Shown here piece after piece: positions 34,311 to 43,254 of a stretch of DNA of 64,000 nucleotides. Positions within the stretch are counted from its first letter, which is position 1; every line of letters starts with the position of its first letter. Where the stretch lies: contig CASFCW010000003.1 of the NCBI GenBank assembly GCA_949293165.1, forward strand, positions 21,580-85,579. Reading direction: 5' to 3'. The notes beneath the pieces were generated by a model that saw only the letters and a program-made list of their open reading frames with translations, was not told where the DNA came from and made no database searches. The position numbers were made by a program, and so were the translations under genes. Origin of the DNA: an uncultured bacterium. Its GTDB lineage: Bacteria > Bacillota > Clostridia > Oscillospirales > Oscillospiraceae.

Positions 34311-34337
34311 CCGGCGCGTCACAAGGAGAGATGCCCC

Positions 34338-35438
34338 ATGCGGATTGAACTGATGATTTATATTTACGGCGCGGTGTGCGCCAGCATGATCCTGTTCAAT
34401 CTGGTTTACAACCTGCTGCTGACCAGGAGCCAGCCCCGCATGGAGCGGCGCTGCCGCCGGATCAAGGCCAGCGTGGAAGCTCAGCTTCAGGAATGCCGGG
34501 AGACGGGGCGTATCGACCCGGCCCGGCTCACCCTAATGCGCCGCCGGCTGCGCCGGGTCAATAACCTCATCGCCTTTCACCGTGTCCTGGAGGAAATCTT
34601 CGAAGCCCGGCCGGAGGAGCGCGCCGACTATCTCCACCAGATTCAGGGCGTGATGCTGTATCTGGCGCTGGTGTACCGGAAGCGGGACGACATGCAGGCG
34701 GCCTACTTCGCCTACTTCCTTTCCCGGAACATGAGCCTGCGTCAGATGCCCATTGACTCCCTCCAGGACATTATGCTGGATTACATCGGGAAGCGCAACC
34801 TCTACTGCCGGGTCAACGCCCTAACCGCCCTGTACGATTTCGGCACCGCGGAGCGGGTGGCCCAGGCCCTCCGCATTCAGGACGACGGCGCCGTCTTTCT
34901 CCATGAAAAAATCCTGACCGAGGGGCTGCTCTCCTACCGCGGGGATCATGACGCGCTGATCCGCATTCTGTGGAGCCGCCTTTACACCTACTCCGTCCAC
35001 ACCAGGCTGGCCATTTTGAACTACATCCGCTTCCGCTCCGGCGGCTTTTGCCGGGAGATGTTCTCCATCTTGCAGGACGGCAGGGAGGACAAGGAGCTTC
35101 GCCTTTCCGCCATCCGCTATTTCGGCAAGTATGTCTATCCCCCCGCGCTGAATCCCCTGCTGACCTTTCTGGCCGACCCCTCCCCCGAGAATTGGGAGTA
35201 CGCCACCGTGGCCGCCTCCTCCCTGGCCAATTACTCCGGGGACCGCGTCATATCCGCCCTGACGGAGGCCCTGCACAGCGGCAGCTGGTATGTCCGCTCC
35301 GCCGCCTCCCAAAGTCTGGAGCGCCACCACGTGGATTACAGCGACCTGATCGACGTGGTGGCCGGGCAGGACCGCTACGCCAGGGAGATGATTACCTACC
35401 GTCTGGAATCCCGAAAGCTGCGGAAACAGGAGGTGTAA
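34338..35438 (+). CDS. HEAT-repeat membrane-anchored protein
   Basis: 366 residues. One N-terminal membrane helix (MIYIYGAVCASMILFNLVYNLLL) is followed by a basic helical region and, from about residue 150, tandem helical pairs resembling HEAT repeats (CRVNALTALYDFG; LRLSAIRYFGKYVYPPALNPLLTFL; ATVAASSLANYSGDRVISALTEAL; VRSAASQSLERH). Such scaffolds bind protein partners; with a single N-terminal anchor and no cleavage site the repeats probably lie in the cytoplasm. It is 27 bases after the glycosidase gene and 6 bases before the GT2 gene, so a role as adaptor for the glycosyltransferase is plausible but unproven. Confidence 0.75.
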   Translation: MRIELMIYIYGAVCASMILFNLVYNLLLTRSQPRMERRCRRIKASVEAQLQECRETGRIDPARLTLMRRRLRRVNNLIAFHRVLEEIFEARPEERADYLHQIQGVMLYLALVYRKRDDMQAAYFAYFLSRNMSLRQMPIDSLQDIMLDYIGKRNLYCRVNALTALYDFGTAERVAQALRIQDDGAVFLHEKILTEGLLSYRGDHDALIRILWSRLYTYSVHTRLAILNYIRFRSGGFCREMFSILQDGREDKELRLSAIRYFGKYVYPPALNPLLTFLADPSPENWEYATVAASSLANYSGDRVISALTEALHSGSWYVRSAASQSLERHHVDYSDLIDVVAGQDRYAREMITYRLESRKLRKQEV

Positions 35439-35444
35439 CCCGCC

Positions 35445-36848
35445 ATGATGGATGCATTCAAACTGTTTTTTGACTACGTGGGGGCATTTTTTATCCTGTA
35501 TATGATCGGGTACGCCAGCTTCCTGTTCTTGTCGGTGACGGTTGGCTCCTCTGTGCTCTACCAGCTGAAGCAGCGCAACAAGATGAAAAACGAGCTGCAA
35601 AGCGAATATTATGTCCCGGTTTCCATCCTGGTGCCCGCCTACAACGAGGCGGTGACCATTGAGTCCAGCATCCGGTCCCTCCTGGCCCTGGAATACAAGC
35701 TGTATGAGATCATTGTGGTGGACGACGGTTCCCAGGACGACACCTCCCGGATCGTCTGCGAGGCCTTCCGGATGCAGCAGATCAGCCGCCCCATCCAGCG
35801 CAAAATCCCATGCCAGCCGGAGGAATTTGTCTGTGAAAGCCACGAGTGGGGCGTCCCCATCACCTTGATCCGCAAGAAAAACGGCGGCAAGGCGGACGCC
35901 CTGAATATGGGCATTAACGCGTGCAGGTATCCCTACTTTATCTGCATGGACGCCGACTCCGTGTTACAGTACGATTCCCTGGAAAAAATTGTCCGCCCCG
36001 TATTGGAGGAGGGCAACATCGTGGCTGTGGGGGGCGCCGTCCGCCCCTGCAACGGGGCGGAGATCCAAAACGGGCGTGTGATCTCCTACCACATGCCGGA
36101 CCGCATAATCCCCTGTATGCAGGTGCTGGAGTACGACCGTTCCTTCCTGGCGGCCCGAATCCTGTTTGACAAGTTCAACGGCAGCGTCATTATCTCCGGC
36201 GCCTTCGGCCTGTTTAAGAAAAGCACCGTCATCGACGCGGGAGGCTATGACCCCACCACCATGGGGGAGGATATGGAGCTGGTCATCAAGCTGCATGTGT
36301 TCTGCCAGGAGCACAGCATCCCGTACCGTATGCGCTACGCCACCGACGCCATCTGCTGGACGCAGGTGCCGGAACGTCTGAAGGATCTGCGCCGCCAGAG
36401 GCGGCGGTGGCACATCGGCCTGTTCCAAAGCATGTTCCGCCACAGGAAGGTGTTCCTCAACTCCAAATACGGGCTTGTGGGCATCGTCTCCTACCTGTAT
36501 TTCCTGCTCTATGAACTGCTCTCCCCCTACATTGAGCTGTTCGGACTGTTTACCGTCTTCCTGGCCTTTGCGGTGGATCTGATTAACGTCCCGTTCATGC
36601 TTCTGTTTTTCGCCATCTACGTGGTCTATTCCGCCATATTGTCCCTGACCGCCTTCTTTGCCCGCATCCACACCATCGACTTGAAGCTGACGGTGACCGA
36701 CGTTCTGAAGGCGGTGGGCCTGTGCGTGGCGGAAATATCCTGCCTGCGCTTTATCCTGGCCTGGACCCGGGCCACCGCCCTGATCGGGTATCAAAAGAAA
36801 AAACACAGCTGGGGCACCATCCAGCGGCAAGCAATCAAATTTAAGTGA
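35445..36848 (+). CDS. Processive family 2 glycosyltransferase (BcsA/PgaC-like)
   Basis: 467 residues. One membrane helix near the N-terminus (about 10-38), a GT2 domain, then four or five helices after residue 340. All motifs of processive inverting synthases are present: VVDDGS (D93-D94), MDADS (D169, D171), TMGED (D276, putative base) and QRRRW (318-322) that holds the acceptor chain. Enzymes of this set make cellulose, poly-GlcNAc, hyaluronan or similar beta-linked polymers and push them through their own channel. There is no PilZ domain here or elsewhere in the window, so c-di-GMP control seems to act on transcription rather than on the enzyme. Product sugar unknown. Confidence 0.93.
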   Translation: MMDAFKLFFDYVGAFFILYMIGYASFLFLSVTVGSSVLYQLKQRNKMKNELQSEYYVPVSILVPAYNEAVTIESSIRSLLALEYKLYEIIVVDDGSQDDTSRIVCEAFRMQQISRPIQRKIPCQPEEFVCESHEWGVPITLIRKKNGGKADALNMGINACRYPYFICMDADSVLQYDSLEKIVRPVLEEGNIVAVGGAVRPCNGAEIQNGRVISYHMPDRIIPCMQVLEYDRSFLAARILFDKFNGSVIISGAFGLFKKSTVIDAGGYDPTTMGEDMELVIKLHVFCQEHSIPYRMRYATDAICWTQVPERLKDLRRQRRRWHIGLFQSMFRHRKVFLNSKYGLVGIVSYLYFLLYELLSPYIELFGLFTVFLAFAVDLINVPFMLLFFAIYVVYSAILSLTAFFARIHTIDLKLTVTDVLKAVGLCVAEISCLRFILAWTRATALIGYQKKKHSWGTIQRQAIKFK

Positions 36849-36864
36849 GATGGAGGGTTTTGTT

Positions 36865-37374
36865 ATGACGTTGGATCATCTGAAGAAAGGGTTCTGGGGC
36901 TACCAGAAATCCAGTGTATACGAGTACGTCACCGCTCTGGAAGGAGACTTTTCCCAAAAGCTGATGGAGCAGGAGGCCAAGGCCCGGGACAGCGAGACGC
37001 AGTACCAGGAACGGGTGCGCCAGCTGGAGGAGGAGCTGACCACGCTGCGCCAGCAGTACGAGGCCCAGCAGGCCGAGCAGCGGATGATCTCCTCTACCCT
37101 CATTGAGGCGAAGAAGTACGCCGAAACCCTGAAGCAGGAGGCAGACGCCGCCGCCCAGGCGGAGCGGCAGGCCTGGGAGAGGGAGCTGGAGCAGATGCAC
37201 AAGGCTCTCAACCAGTACCGTCTCCAGGTCCGCACCCTGCGGGAGCAGTTCTCCACCATGCTCCAGGCCCTGGATGACCAGGTGGAGGACTTCGACCAGC
37301 AGGCCCAGGCCACCGCGTCCGACTGCCCCGGCCGGAACATGAATCTGTTCCACCGGAAGCAGGAGGAAGCATGA
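36865..37374 (+). CDS. Coiled-coil protein, DivIVA-like N-terminus
   Basis: 169 residues. The short N-terminal segment LKKGFWGYQKSSVYEYVTALE resembles the start of DivIVA/GpsB proteins, which bind membranes at poles or septa, followed by about 110 residues of charged heptad-rich coiled coil. No membrane helix. ATG 36865 is 7 bases from GGAGGG; the ATG at 36850 overlaps that site and is rejected. Its stop overlaps the start of the EAL gene (ATGA). It could place the polymer machinery in the cell, which is inference from the fold only. Confidence 0.7.
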   Translation: MTLDHLKKGFWGYQKSSVYEYVTALEGDFSQKLMEQEAKARDSETQYQERVRQLEEELTTLRQQYEAQQAEQRMISSTLIEAKKYAETLKQEADAAAQAERQAWERELEQMHKALNQYRLQVRTLREQFSTMLQALDDQVEDFDQQAQATASDCPGRNMNLFHRKQEEA

Positions 37375-39239
37375 CAGCCGAGGGAACGCCGGTGAGCGAA
37401 ACTATTTTGATCTATGTGGCTGGGAACCCGGACGCCTATCCCATCGAATACTACGACGAGCAGACGCAGTCCTACCAGGGCGTCATCCCCCAGCTCCTCA
37501 GCCGCTTTTCCAGCGCCAGCGGGTACGAAGTCGTCTATTACCAGCCCGGTGAACGGGACGCCCGCGCCCACCTGGGCAATAACAACCAGGTGGACCTGCT
37601 CTCCGGCTATTTGGAGGGGGAGTATGTCCCCAGCAGTGTGGCCTCCATCCCCCTGTTTTCCGCGCATACGGATGGGGAGACCCAAACTTACTGCATCCAC
37701 CTGACCCGTGCCGCGCCGGCGCAGCTGCTCTCCGATTTGCAGGCCTTTTCCCAGGCCGTCCCCCAGGAGGAGATCAGCGGAATACTCATCGACACCGCCG
37801 CCGCCCGTACCGGCGGTCTCTCCCCCGGCATGGCCGGCACGCTGCTTGTCGCCGCCGTTCTGCTGGCCTTTGGGGTTTCACTGGTGATCCGCCGTTACCG
37901 CAAGCGCCTGTCCCAGGCCCTGGCGGCCGCCCAGTCCGACCCTGTAACCGGCGTCGGCAACCTGACCTACCTGGATGAGCAGTACAGGCGGCAGATCATC
38001 CCCCGGAACCGGATTTTATACCACCTGGTCTACTTCTTTGTGGACACGGACCATCTGCGTCGGATCAGCGACAGCCAGGAGACGGACGACTTTCTCCGGT
38101 ACTGTGCCGCTATGCTTACCGAATATCTCGAGCCCGGCGATATTCTGGCCCGGGTCTCCGACCACGGCTTTGCCATGTTCCGCATGAAGGAGGATGCCGC
38201 CCAGGTTTATGCCTGGGCCGCCACGGTGGTGGGGAAGATGCAATCCTACCCCCAGCTGTACTCCAAGCCCTTTGAAATCAGCGCGTCGGCCGGCATCTAC
38301 TCCCTGAAGGCCCGGGAAGGGCCTCTGCCCGACCTGATATTCACCGCCTCCCAGGGCGCCTTCTCCGCCGCCCGGGAGAATATGGACTACGTCATCTGCA
38401 CCCCCGAGATGCAGCAGCAGCTGGCCCAGGAAAAATTCCTCCAGGCCAGCATCGAGCAGGCCTTCGCCCGGCGGGAATTTAAGCTGTACATCCAGTTTTA
38501 CGTGGACGCCATGACCGGGGAAATTGTAGGCGGCGAAGCCCTGTCCCGCTGGAACCATCCCCAGCAGGGCGTGCTGATGCCCGGCGTATTCGTCCCGCTT
38601 ATGGAGCGGGAGCGGCTGATTAGCCGCCTGGATTATTACTGCCTGGAGGAGTCCTGCGCCTTCCTCCAGCGGCTGGTAGAGTATGGGATTGACGCGTTTT
38701 TCATCTCCTGCAACTTCTCCCGGGAGACCTTCTCCGCCCCGGACTTTTCCTCCCGGGCCAAGGACATTATGGAGCGGTACCGCTTCCCCAGGGAACTGCT
38801 GATTTTTGAGATTACGGAAAGCGCGTCGGTGCAGCGGGTCGTCCAAATCCGCCAGAACATCATCGCCCTGCGGCAGTACGGCATCCGCGTGGCCCTGGAT
38901 GACTTCGGCGAAGGGCTGACCTCCTTCTATGACCTGCATAAATACCCCATCGACGGCATTAAGCTGGACAAGGGGTTGATTGATTACACCCTGACCCCCA
39001 GCGGCGCCGCCATCTTGAAGGCCATGGTCCAGGTGGGCCACGAGCTGAACATGACCATTCTGGCCGAGGGCGTGGAATCCCAGCAGCAGGCGCGTGCCCT
39101 TCAGGAGATCCGGTGCGACGTGATCCAGGGCTTCTACTTCTACCATCCTCTTCCCGATTGGGAGGCCGAGCAGAAAATCCTGGCCCAGTTTGCCTCCCGC
39201 GACCATTCCGCGGAGGAGCAGACAAAAAACCACCCATGA
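37371..39239 (+). CDS. c-di-GMP phosphodiesterase: degenerate GGDEF plus intact EAL
   Basis: 622 residues. Residues about 10-145 look like a truncated type-3 solute-binding (PBPb) sensor domain, then one membrane helix (about 155-175), a GGDEF domain in which the active motif is replaced by ARVSDHGFAMF and is therefore probably inactive, and a complete EAL domain. EAL is E389-A-L; the other catalytic residues are present in SCNFSRE, IFEITES, ALDDFGEG, GIKLDK, LAEGVES and QGFYF. It should hydrolyse c-di-GMP. Odd points are the missing signal peptide before the sensor domain and its location in the very operon that c-di-GMP switches. It overlaps the coiled-coil gene by 4 bases. Confidence 0.92.
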   Translation: MTAEGTPVSETILIYVAGNPDAYPIEYYDEQTQSYQGVIPQLLSRFSSASGYEVVYYQPGERDARAHLGNNNQVDLLSGYLEGEYVPSSVASIPLFSAHTDGETQTYCIHLTRAAPAQLLSDLQAFSQAVPQEEISGILIDTAAARTGGLSPGMAGTLLVAAVLLAFGVSLVIRRYRKRLSQALAAAQSDPVTGVGNLTYLDEQYRRQIIPRNRILYHLVYFFVDTDHLRRISDSQETDDFLRYCAAMLTEYLEPGDILARVSDHGFAMFRMKEDAAQVYAWAATVVGKMQSYPQLYSKPFEISASAGIYSLKAREGPLPDLIFTASQGAFSAARENMDYVICTPEMQQQLAQEKFLQASIEQAFARREFKLYIQFYVDAMTGEIVGGEALSRWNHPQQGVLMPGVFVPLMERERLISRLDYYCLEESCAFLQRLVEYGIDAFFISCNFSRETFSAPDFSSRAKDIMERYRFPRELLIFEITESASVQRVVQIRQNIIALRQYGIRVALDDFGEGLTSFYDLHKYPIDGIKLDKGLIDYTLTPSGAAILKAMVQVGHELNMTILAEGVESQQQARALQEIRCDVIQGFYFYHPLPDWEAEQKILAQFASRDHSAEEQTKNHP

Positions 39240-39253
39240 TGAGGAGGCCTGTT

Positions 39254-41290
39254 ATGACAATCCGTACCCTCTGTGCCGCGCTCGCCCTGCTTCTGGCGTG
39301 CGCCGGGTGCAGCGCCCCCCCTGCCGGCACGCCGGCTCAGACGGACGCCCCCGCCGCCCTGGCGCCCCACCCCCTGCCCGTCAAGGATGTGGCGGTCAAC
39401 CCGTATATGGCAAACAGCGATAACTCCATCCACAACGACGCCTACGCCACCGACGTTACCGACGCGGTGGCCCCCCTGGGTATCTTCTCCATCCTATCCA
39501 CCTCCATAGAAACCCAGAACATCCACGCCCCTTCCGCCGCCTTTTACGACAGCAGGGGGAATGCCATTACCCCCTTCCTGGGGGGCGTCTCCATTGTGGA
39601 TATGGATGGGCCCGTCATCACCCGGCTGGGCTCCTTTGTCCCCGCCCGGGATGACAGCAGCTATTCCTTCCAGATCTCCTATTCCTTTGTGGACCGGGAC
39701 GACCGGATTATCGCCCCCACCTCCCACGGGCACATTGTGGTGCTCCACACCATGGACGACCAGGGGAACGTCCTGCCCGTCTTTGAGAAGATCCTGGATA
39801 TCGACCTGGTGCAGGCTGCCGTGGAACAGCTGGGAGACGCTGTAGACCAGCGCCTGCTGAGCATTGTGTACGACTACCAGGGCAACCTGTGGTTCACCAC
39901 AGGGGGCTTCCGCATCTACCCGGACCGCGACCCCGCCGGCTTCCTGGGCTACATTTCCCGGGAATACATGCAGCAGCTGGAAACCGGTCAGGCGGTGCCG
40001 CTGGATGGGAACGTCTTTTTCTACCCCCTGGCTCAGGGGGAAAGCGCGGAAAACGGCATCGCCGCCAACCAGGACGGAGCCGTTATTCTGACCAACCAGG
40101 CCTGCTATATGCTGGCCGCTGACAACGGCGTGTCCGTCACATGGCGCACGCCCTATGAAAGCGCAGGGGCCAACGACGCCCAGGAGGGCTCCGGCTACAC
40201 CGGCGGCGGGCTGGCCTGGGGCAGCGGCACCAGCCCCACATTAACCGACGAGCTGGTGCTTTTCACCGACAACCAGGACCCCATTTGTCTGCTGGCCCTC
40301 TCCTCTAAAACCGGCGAAATCCTGGCCCAGATCCCCGTGCTGGAGACGCTGGGGGATGATGTCCCTGTCTCGGTGGAGAATTCCATCCTGGTATACGACC
40401 CGGGCGACGGCTCAGCGTCGGTTATCGTGTGCAACTGGTTCGGCGCAGGCAATTCCGGCCTGGCCCAGCCCGGCGCCAATTCCGCCATTCAGTCCTACGA
40501 CAATATCTACGACGCCAACTGGATGGCCCAGGGCAACGCCTACATCGCCCCCGGCGTGGAACGGGTGGACTTTACCCCCACCGAAACCGGGTATGCGGCC
40601 GAAAAGGTGTGGAGCCGGCAGGACATCCGGGAAACGGCTATGATTAAGCTGAGCACCGCCACCGGCTACCTGTACGGCTACTGGCAGGACATGGACAGCG
40701 GCATGTGGCGGTACGAGGCTTTGGATTTCCAAACCGGCGAAACGGTGCTGACCATGGATGTATCCACCCAGCCCGGCTATAACAACCTGGCGGTGGGGGT
40801 GATTGCCGACCCCGCCGGGAACGGCCTGTACTGCCCCACAGGGGCCATGGAAATGGTGTGCTGGCGGGATGAGCTGGCCTACCTGCCGGACAGCCCGGCC
40901 AAGGCCATCCCGGCGGAGAATACCACCCGCGTCCGCCTGTCGGCGGACGCCCTGGGCGCCGGTTACCGCCCGGCGGGGTACCAAATGACGGTTACCGTGG
41001 ACAATCTCTCCGGGGAACAGCCCCTGGCGCTGCGGGTCAACGGCCTGTCCGGCCTGCCAGACAGCTACACCCTCCTGTACCTGGACCAGACCGGCGCATG
41101 GCGGGAGCTGCCCCAGCCCTGGAGCCTGTGCGCCTCTGGCGGCGGTGCTCTGGCGGAGGGGCAGCCGTTGACCCCCGAACAAATCTATGAAATCCGCCTT
41201 CCCGTCTCCTGCCAAGCCCAATGGAACCGTTCCAGCCTGGAAAGTCAGGGCCAGTTCACCCTCATTCTGGCGGAGCGTACCGGCAGCTGA
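39254..41290 (+). CDS. Large lipoprotein, probable beta-propeller
   Basis: 678 residues starting at the ATG 7 bases after GAGGAGG. A signal ending in a lipobox (LLLACAGCSAPP) predicts a lipoprotein with cysteine near residue 19. The body is beta-rich, with repeated patterns of the PQQ/WD propeller kind (GAVILTNQACYMLAADNGVSVTWRTPYES; PICLLALSSKTGEILAQIPVLE; TGYLYGYWQDMDSGMWRYEALDFQTGETVLTMD), but no family is certain. The last 110 residues look like a separate beta domain. Being the last gene of the riboswitch operon, outside the membrane, it might hold or recognise the polymer. Confidence 0.72.
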   Translation: MTIRTLCAALALLLACAGCSAPPAGTPAQTDAPAALAPHPLPVKDVAVNPYMANSDNSIHNDAYATDVTDAVAPLGIFSILSTSIETQNIHAPSAAFYDSRGNAITPFLGGVSIVDMDGPVITRLGSFVPARDDSSYSFQISYSFVDRDDRIIAPTSHGHIVVLHTMDDQGNVLPVFEKILDIDLVQAAVEQLGDAVDQRLLSIVYDYQGNLWFTTGGFRIYPDRDPAGFLGYISREYMQQLETGQAVPLDGNVFFYPLAQGESAENGIAANQDGAVILTNQACYMLAADNGVSVTWRTPYESAGANDAQEGSGYTGGGLAWGSGTSPTLTDELVLFTDNQDPICLLALSSKTGEILAQIPVLETLGDDVPVSVENSILVYDPGDGSASVIVCNWFGAGNSGLAQPGANSAIQSYDNIYDANWMAQGNAYIAPGVERVDFTPTETGYAAEKVWSRQDIRETAMIKLSTATGYLYGYWQDMDSGMWRYEALDFQTGETVLTMDVSTQPGYNNLAVGVIADPAGNGLYCPTGAMEMVCWRDELAYLPDSPAKAIPAENTTRVRLSADALGAGYRPAGYQMTVTVDNLSGEQPLALRVNGLSGLPDSYTLLYLDQTGAWRELPQPWSLCASGGGALAEGQPLTPEQIYEIRLPVSCQAQWNRSSLESQGQFTLILAERTGS

Positions 41291-41319
41291 TGGCCTGGCG
41301 GGAAATCTCACACAAACTG

Positions 41320-41350
41320 CGGCCCCGGCGCGCTTTTTGCGCCGGGGCCG
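41320..41350 (+). terminator. Terminator at the end of the c-di-GMP-controlled operon
   Basis: CGGCCCCGGCGC (41320-41331) and GCGCCGGGGCCG (41339-41350) form a 12-bp stem with loop GCTTTTT, followed by TTT. The stem is very strong although the T run is short. Confidence 0.7.
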
Positions 41351-41417
41351 TTTGCCGCCTTTCCCCTCCCCGCACCTGGATACAACGGCAGGAAGATTAT
41401 CGGATCAAACATGTTTC

Positions 41418-41448
41418 TTGCGCCGCCCCCCGTAAAATATGGTAAAAT
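41418..41448 (+). promoter_or_regulatory. Possible promoter of the 41510 gene
   Basis: TTGCGC (41418-41423) and TAAAAT (41443-41448), spacer 19 bases, which is longer than ideal. Confidence 0.35.
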
Positions 41449-41509
41449 AGCCTTATACACCACAATACACCGCTTGCCTGCGGCAGGCGGAAGGAAAGGG
41501 AGAAATTGC

Positions 41510-43188
41510 ATGAGCACAAAGGCGCCCTCGCAACCCCGTTTTTACCTCAAGTGGCCCTGGAACCTGGTGGTATACATCGTCCTGGCGCTGATTCTGCGCA
41601 TTTTTGCCATTCCGGTGATCCTCCTCATTATGTGGTGGAACAAAAAACAGCAGCCGAACGGCCCGGAGGAGGGCTACTGCCTCCAGCGGACCCGGGGACG
41701 GCTCACGGGGCTAATTTGGGCGGCCCTCTGCCTGGCGGGGGGCGGGCTGGCCGTCTGGTTCTTTGTGACGGCCCAGTCCATGCCCCAGGAGGCGGAGCAG
41801 TTGAAGGAACAACTGAGCTTCGGCTACTACCTCATTCCTGCGGCGGGCGCGGTCGCCATCCTGGCAGGTCTCTTTCTCGCCTACCGCAGCCTGCGGGACG
41901 CCTTTTTCCCGGAAAAAAGCGCCCTGGCCCAGTCCATCCGCAATCAGCTCCCCCACCCGGACGAGGCGCCGCCGGTGCAGGAGCTCTTTGCCATGGTGGA
42001 CCGGGACCTGAAGGCCAACGGCCAGTGGTGCGGCAAGCTGGGCGTGGGCAAGGAGTGGGTGCTGGGGGATGAGGTTTCCTCCATTCCCCGTATCCGCGGA
42101 GTGTTCAGCCGGGAGGAGCATCACATCCGCCGGGCCGGCAAGCGCACCCAGGCCGTCCACGTCTATGAGATTTGGATTGTAGACGACCGGCGGGAGCGCC
42201 AGGTCACCACTCTGAAATCCAGGCAGGAGCTGGATGAGGCCATGGACTGCCTGCGCCGCCGGGCCCCCGCCGCCCTGTTCGGGGTGTACGACTCCAAGGA
42301 GTACCAGGACCTGGTCTACACCAAGGAGGAGGAGCAGCAGTACGCCCAGGAGCGGGCCTACCGCCAGCGGAAGGCCCGGTTTGAGGAGCAGGAGCAGAAG
42401 GAGCAGGAGCGGCTGGCCCAGAACCAGGTGCTCACCCTGCCCGACGGCTCCGTGACCTCCCGGATTACCTGGGACACCATCCACCATCTGCTGCGCCAGC
42501 CCGACCTGAAGGGGAAGGCCGTTCCCCTCCAGCTGGTACCCGGCGTCCCCATCCAGGGGGAGGGGCATACCTTCAGCCGTCTGGTCGGCCTGGCCGGCGG
42601 CACAGTGCAGCCCACCCGCATCCTGATGGAGGAGTATTCCGGCACCCCGGCGTGCCCGGGCAGTACGCCTGGACCCGGGACATGTCCGCCGGCGAGGCGG
42701 AGGAGGTGCTGCGGGGGTGGCTGCGGGGGGAGATCCCCTCCCTGGAGAACTGGAGGAAAATGGAGCGCTCCGGCCGCACCTGGCAGCAGGTGACGGAGCG
42801 TCCGAACAGGGGCCCTGCCCCCACGCCGCCCCAGCCCCATCGGGACTGTCCCTGGACCTTGAATATCGGCGGGGTCCGGCAATTTGCCCCCTCCTGGCAG
42901 AGTATCGAATCGGGGCTGCGGGAGCTGAATCAAGAGGCGGACAGCTTCTTGATTTTAGAGCAGAGGGACCCACAAAACCCGGAGCAATCCTGGTTTATTC
43001 AAAGCGCGATAGCCCTGGAAGGGCCGGACGCCGGGATGTACGCGGTGGAGATCGGCTGCTCCAACCCGGACGGCCCCCTCCTGTGGGAGCGGATGACGCC
43101 TGATGTGCAGGATGTCATAGCGTATTTCTCGAATGCTTACTATCATAGAGGCCTGGATGTTTCCGGATTCCGGGAAATGGATTTCTGA
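41510..43188 (+). pseudogene. Two-helix membrane protein with frameshift, hypothetical
   Basis: Reads in one frame to about 42645 (378 residues) and continues in the next frame to a stop at 43188. Adding one base gives 1680 bases, or 559 residues. The first part has hydrophobic segments at about residues 14-37, 62-83 and 100-125, then a soluble region with a charged coiled stretch (EEEQQYAQERAYRQRKARFEEQEQKEQERLAQN). After the shift the protein continues VPGQYAWTRDMSAGEAEEVLRGW and a C-terminal domain of about 110 residues (WTLNIGG to GFREMDF). The break falls at CACCCCGGCG, so loss of one C from a C run explains it. Function not recognised. Confidence 0.65.
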
Positions 43189-43254
43189 ATGAATTACCCC
43201 TGCGCCTGCATAGGTTGAAAGCCAGATGAAATGTTGGGAATTTGAGGTGATGTT

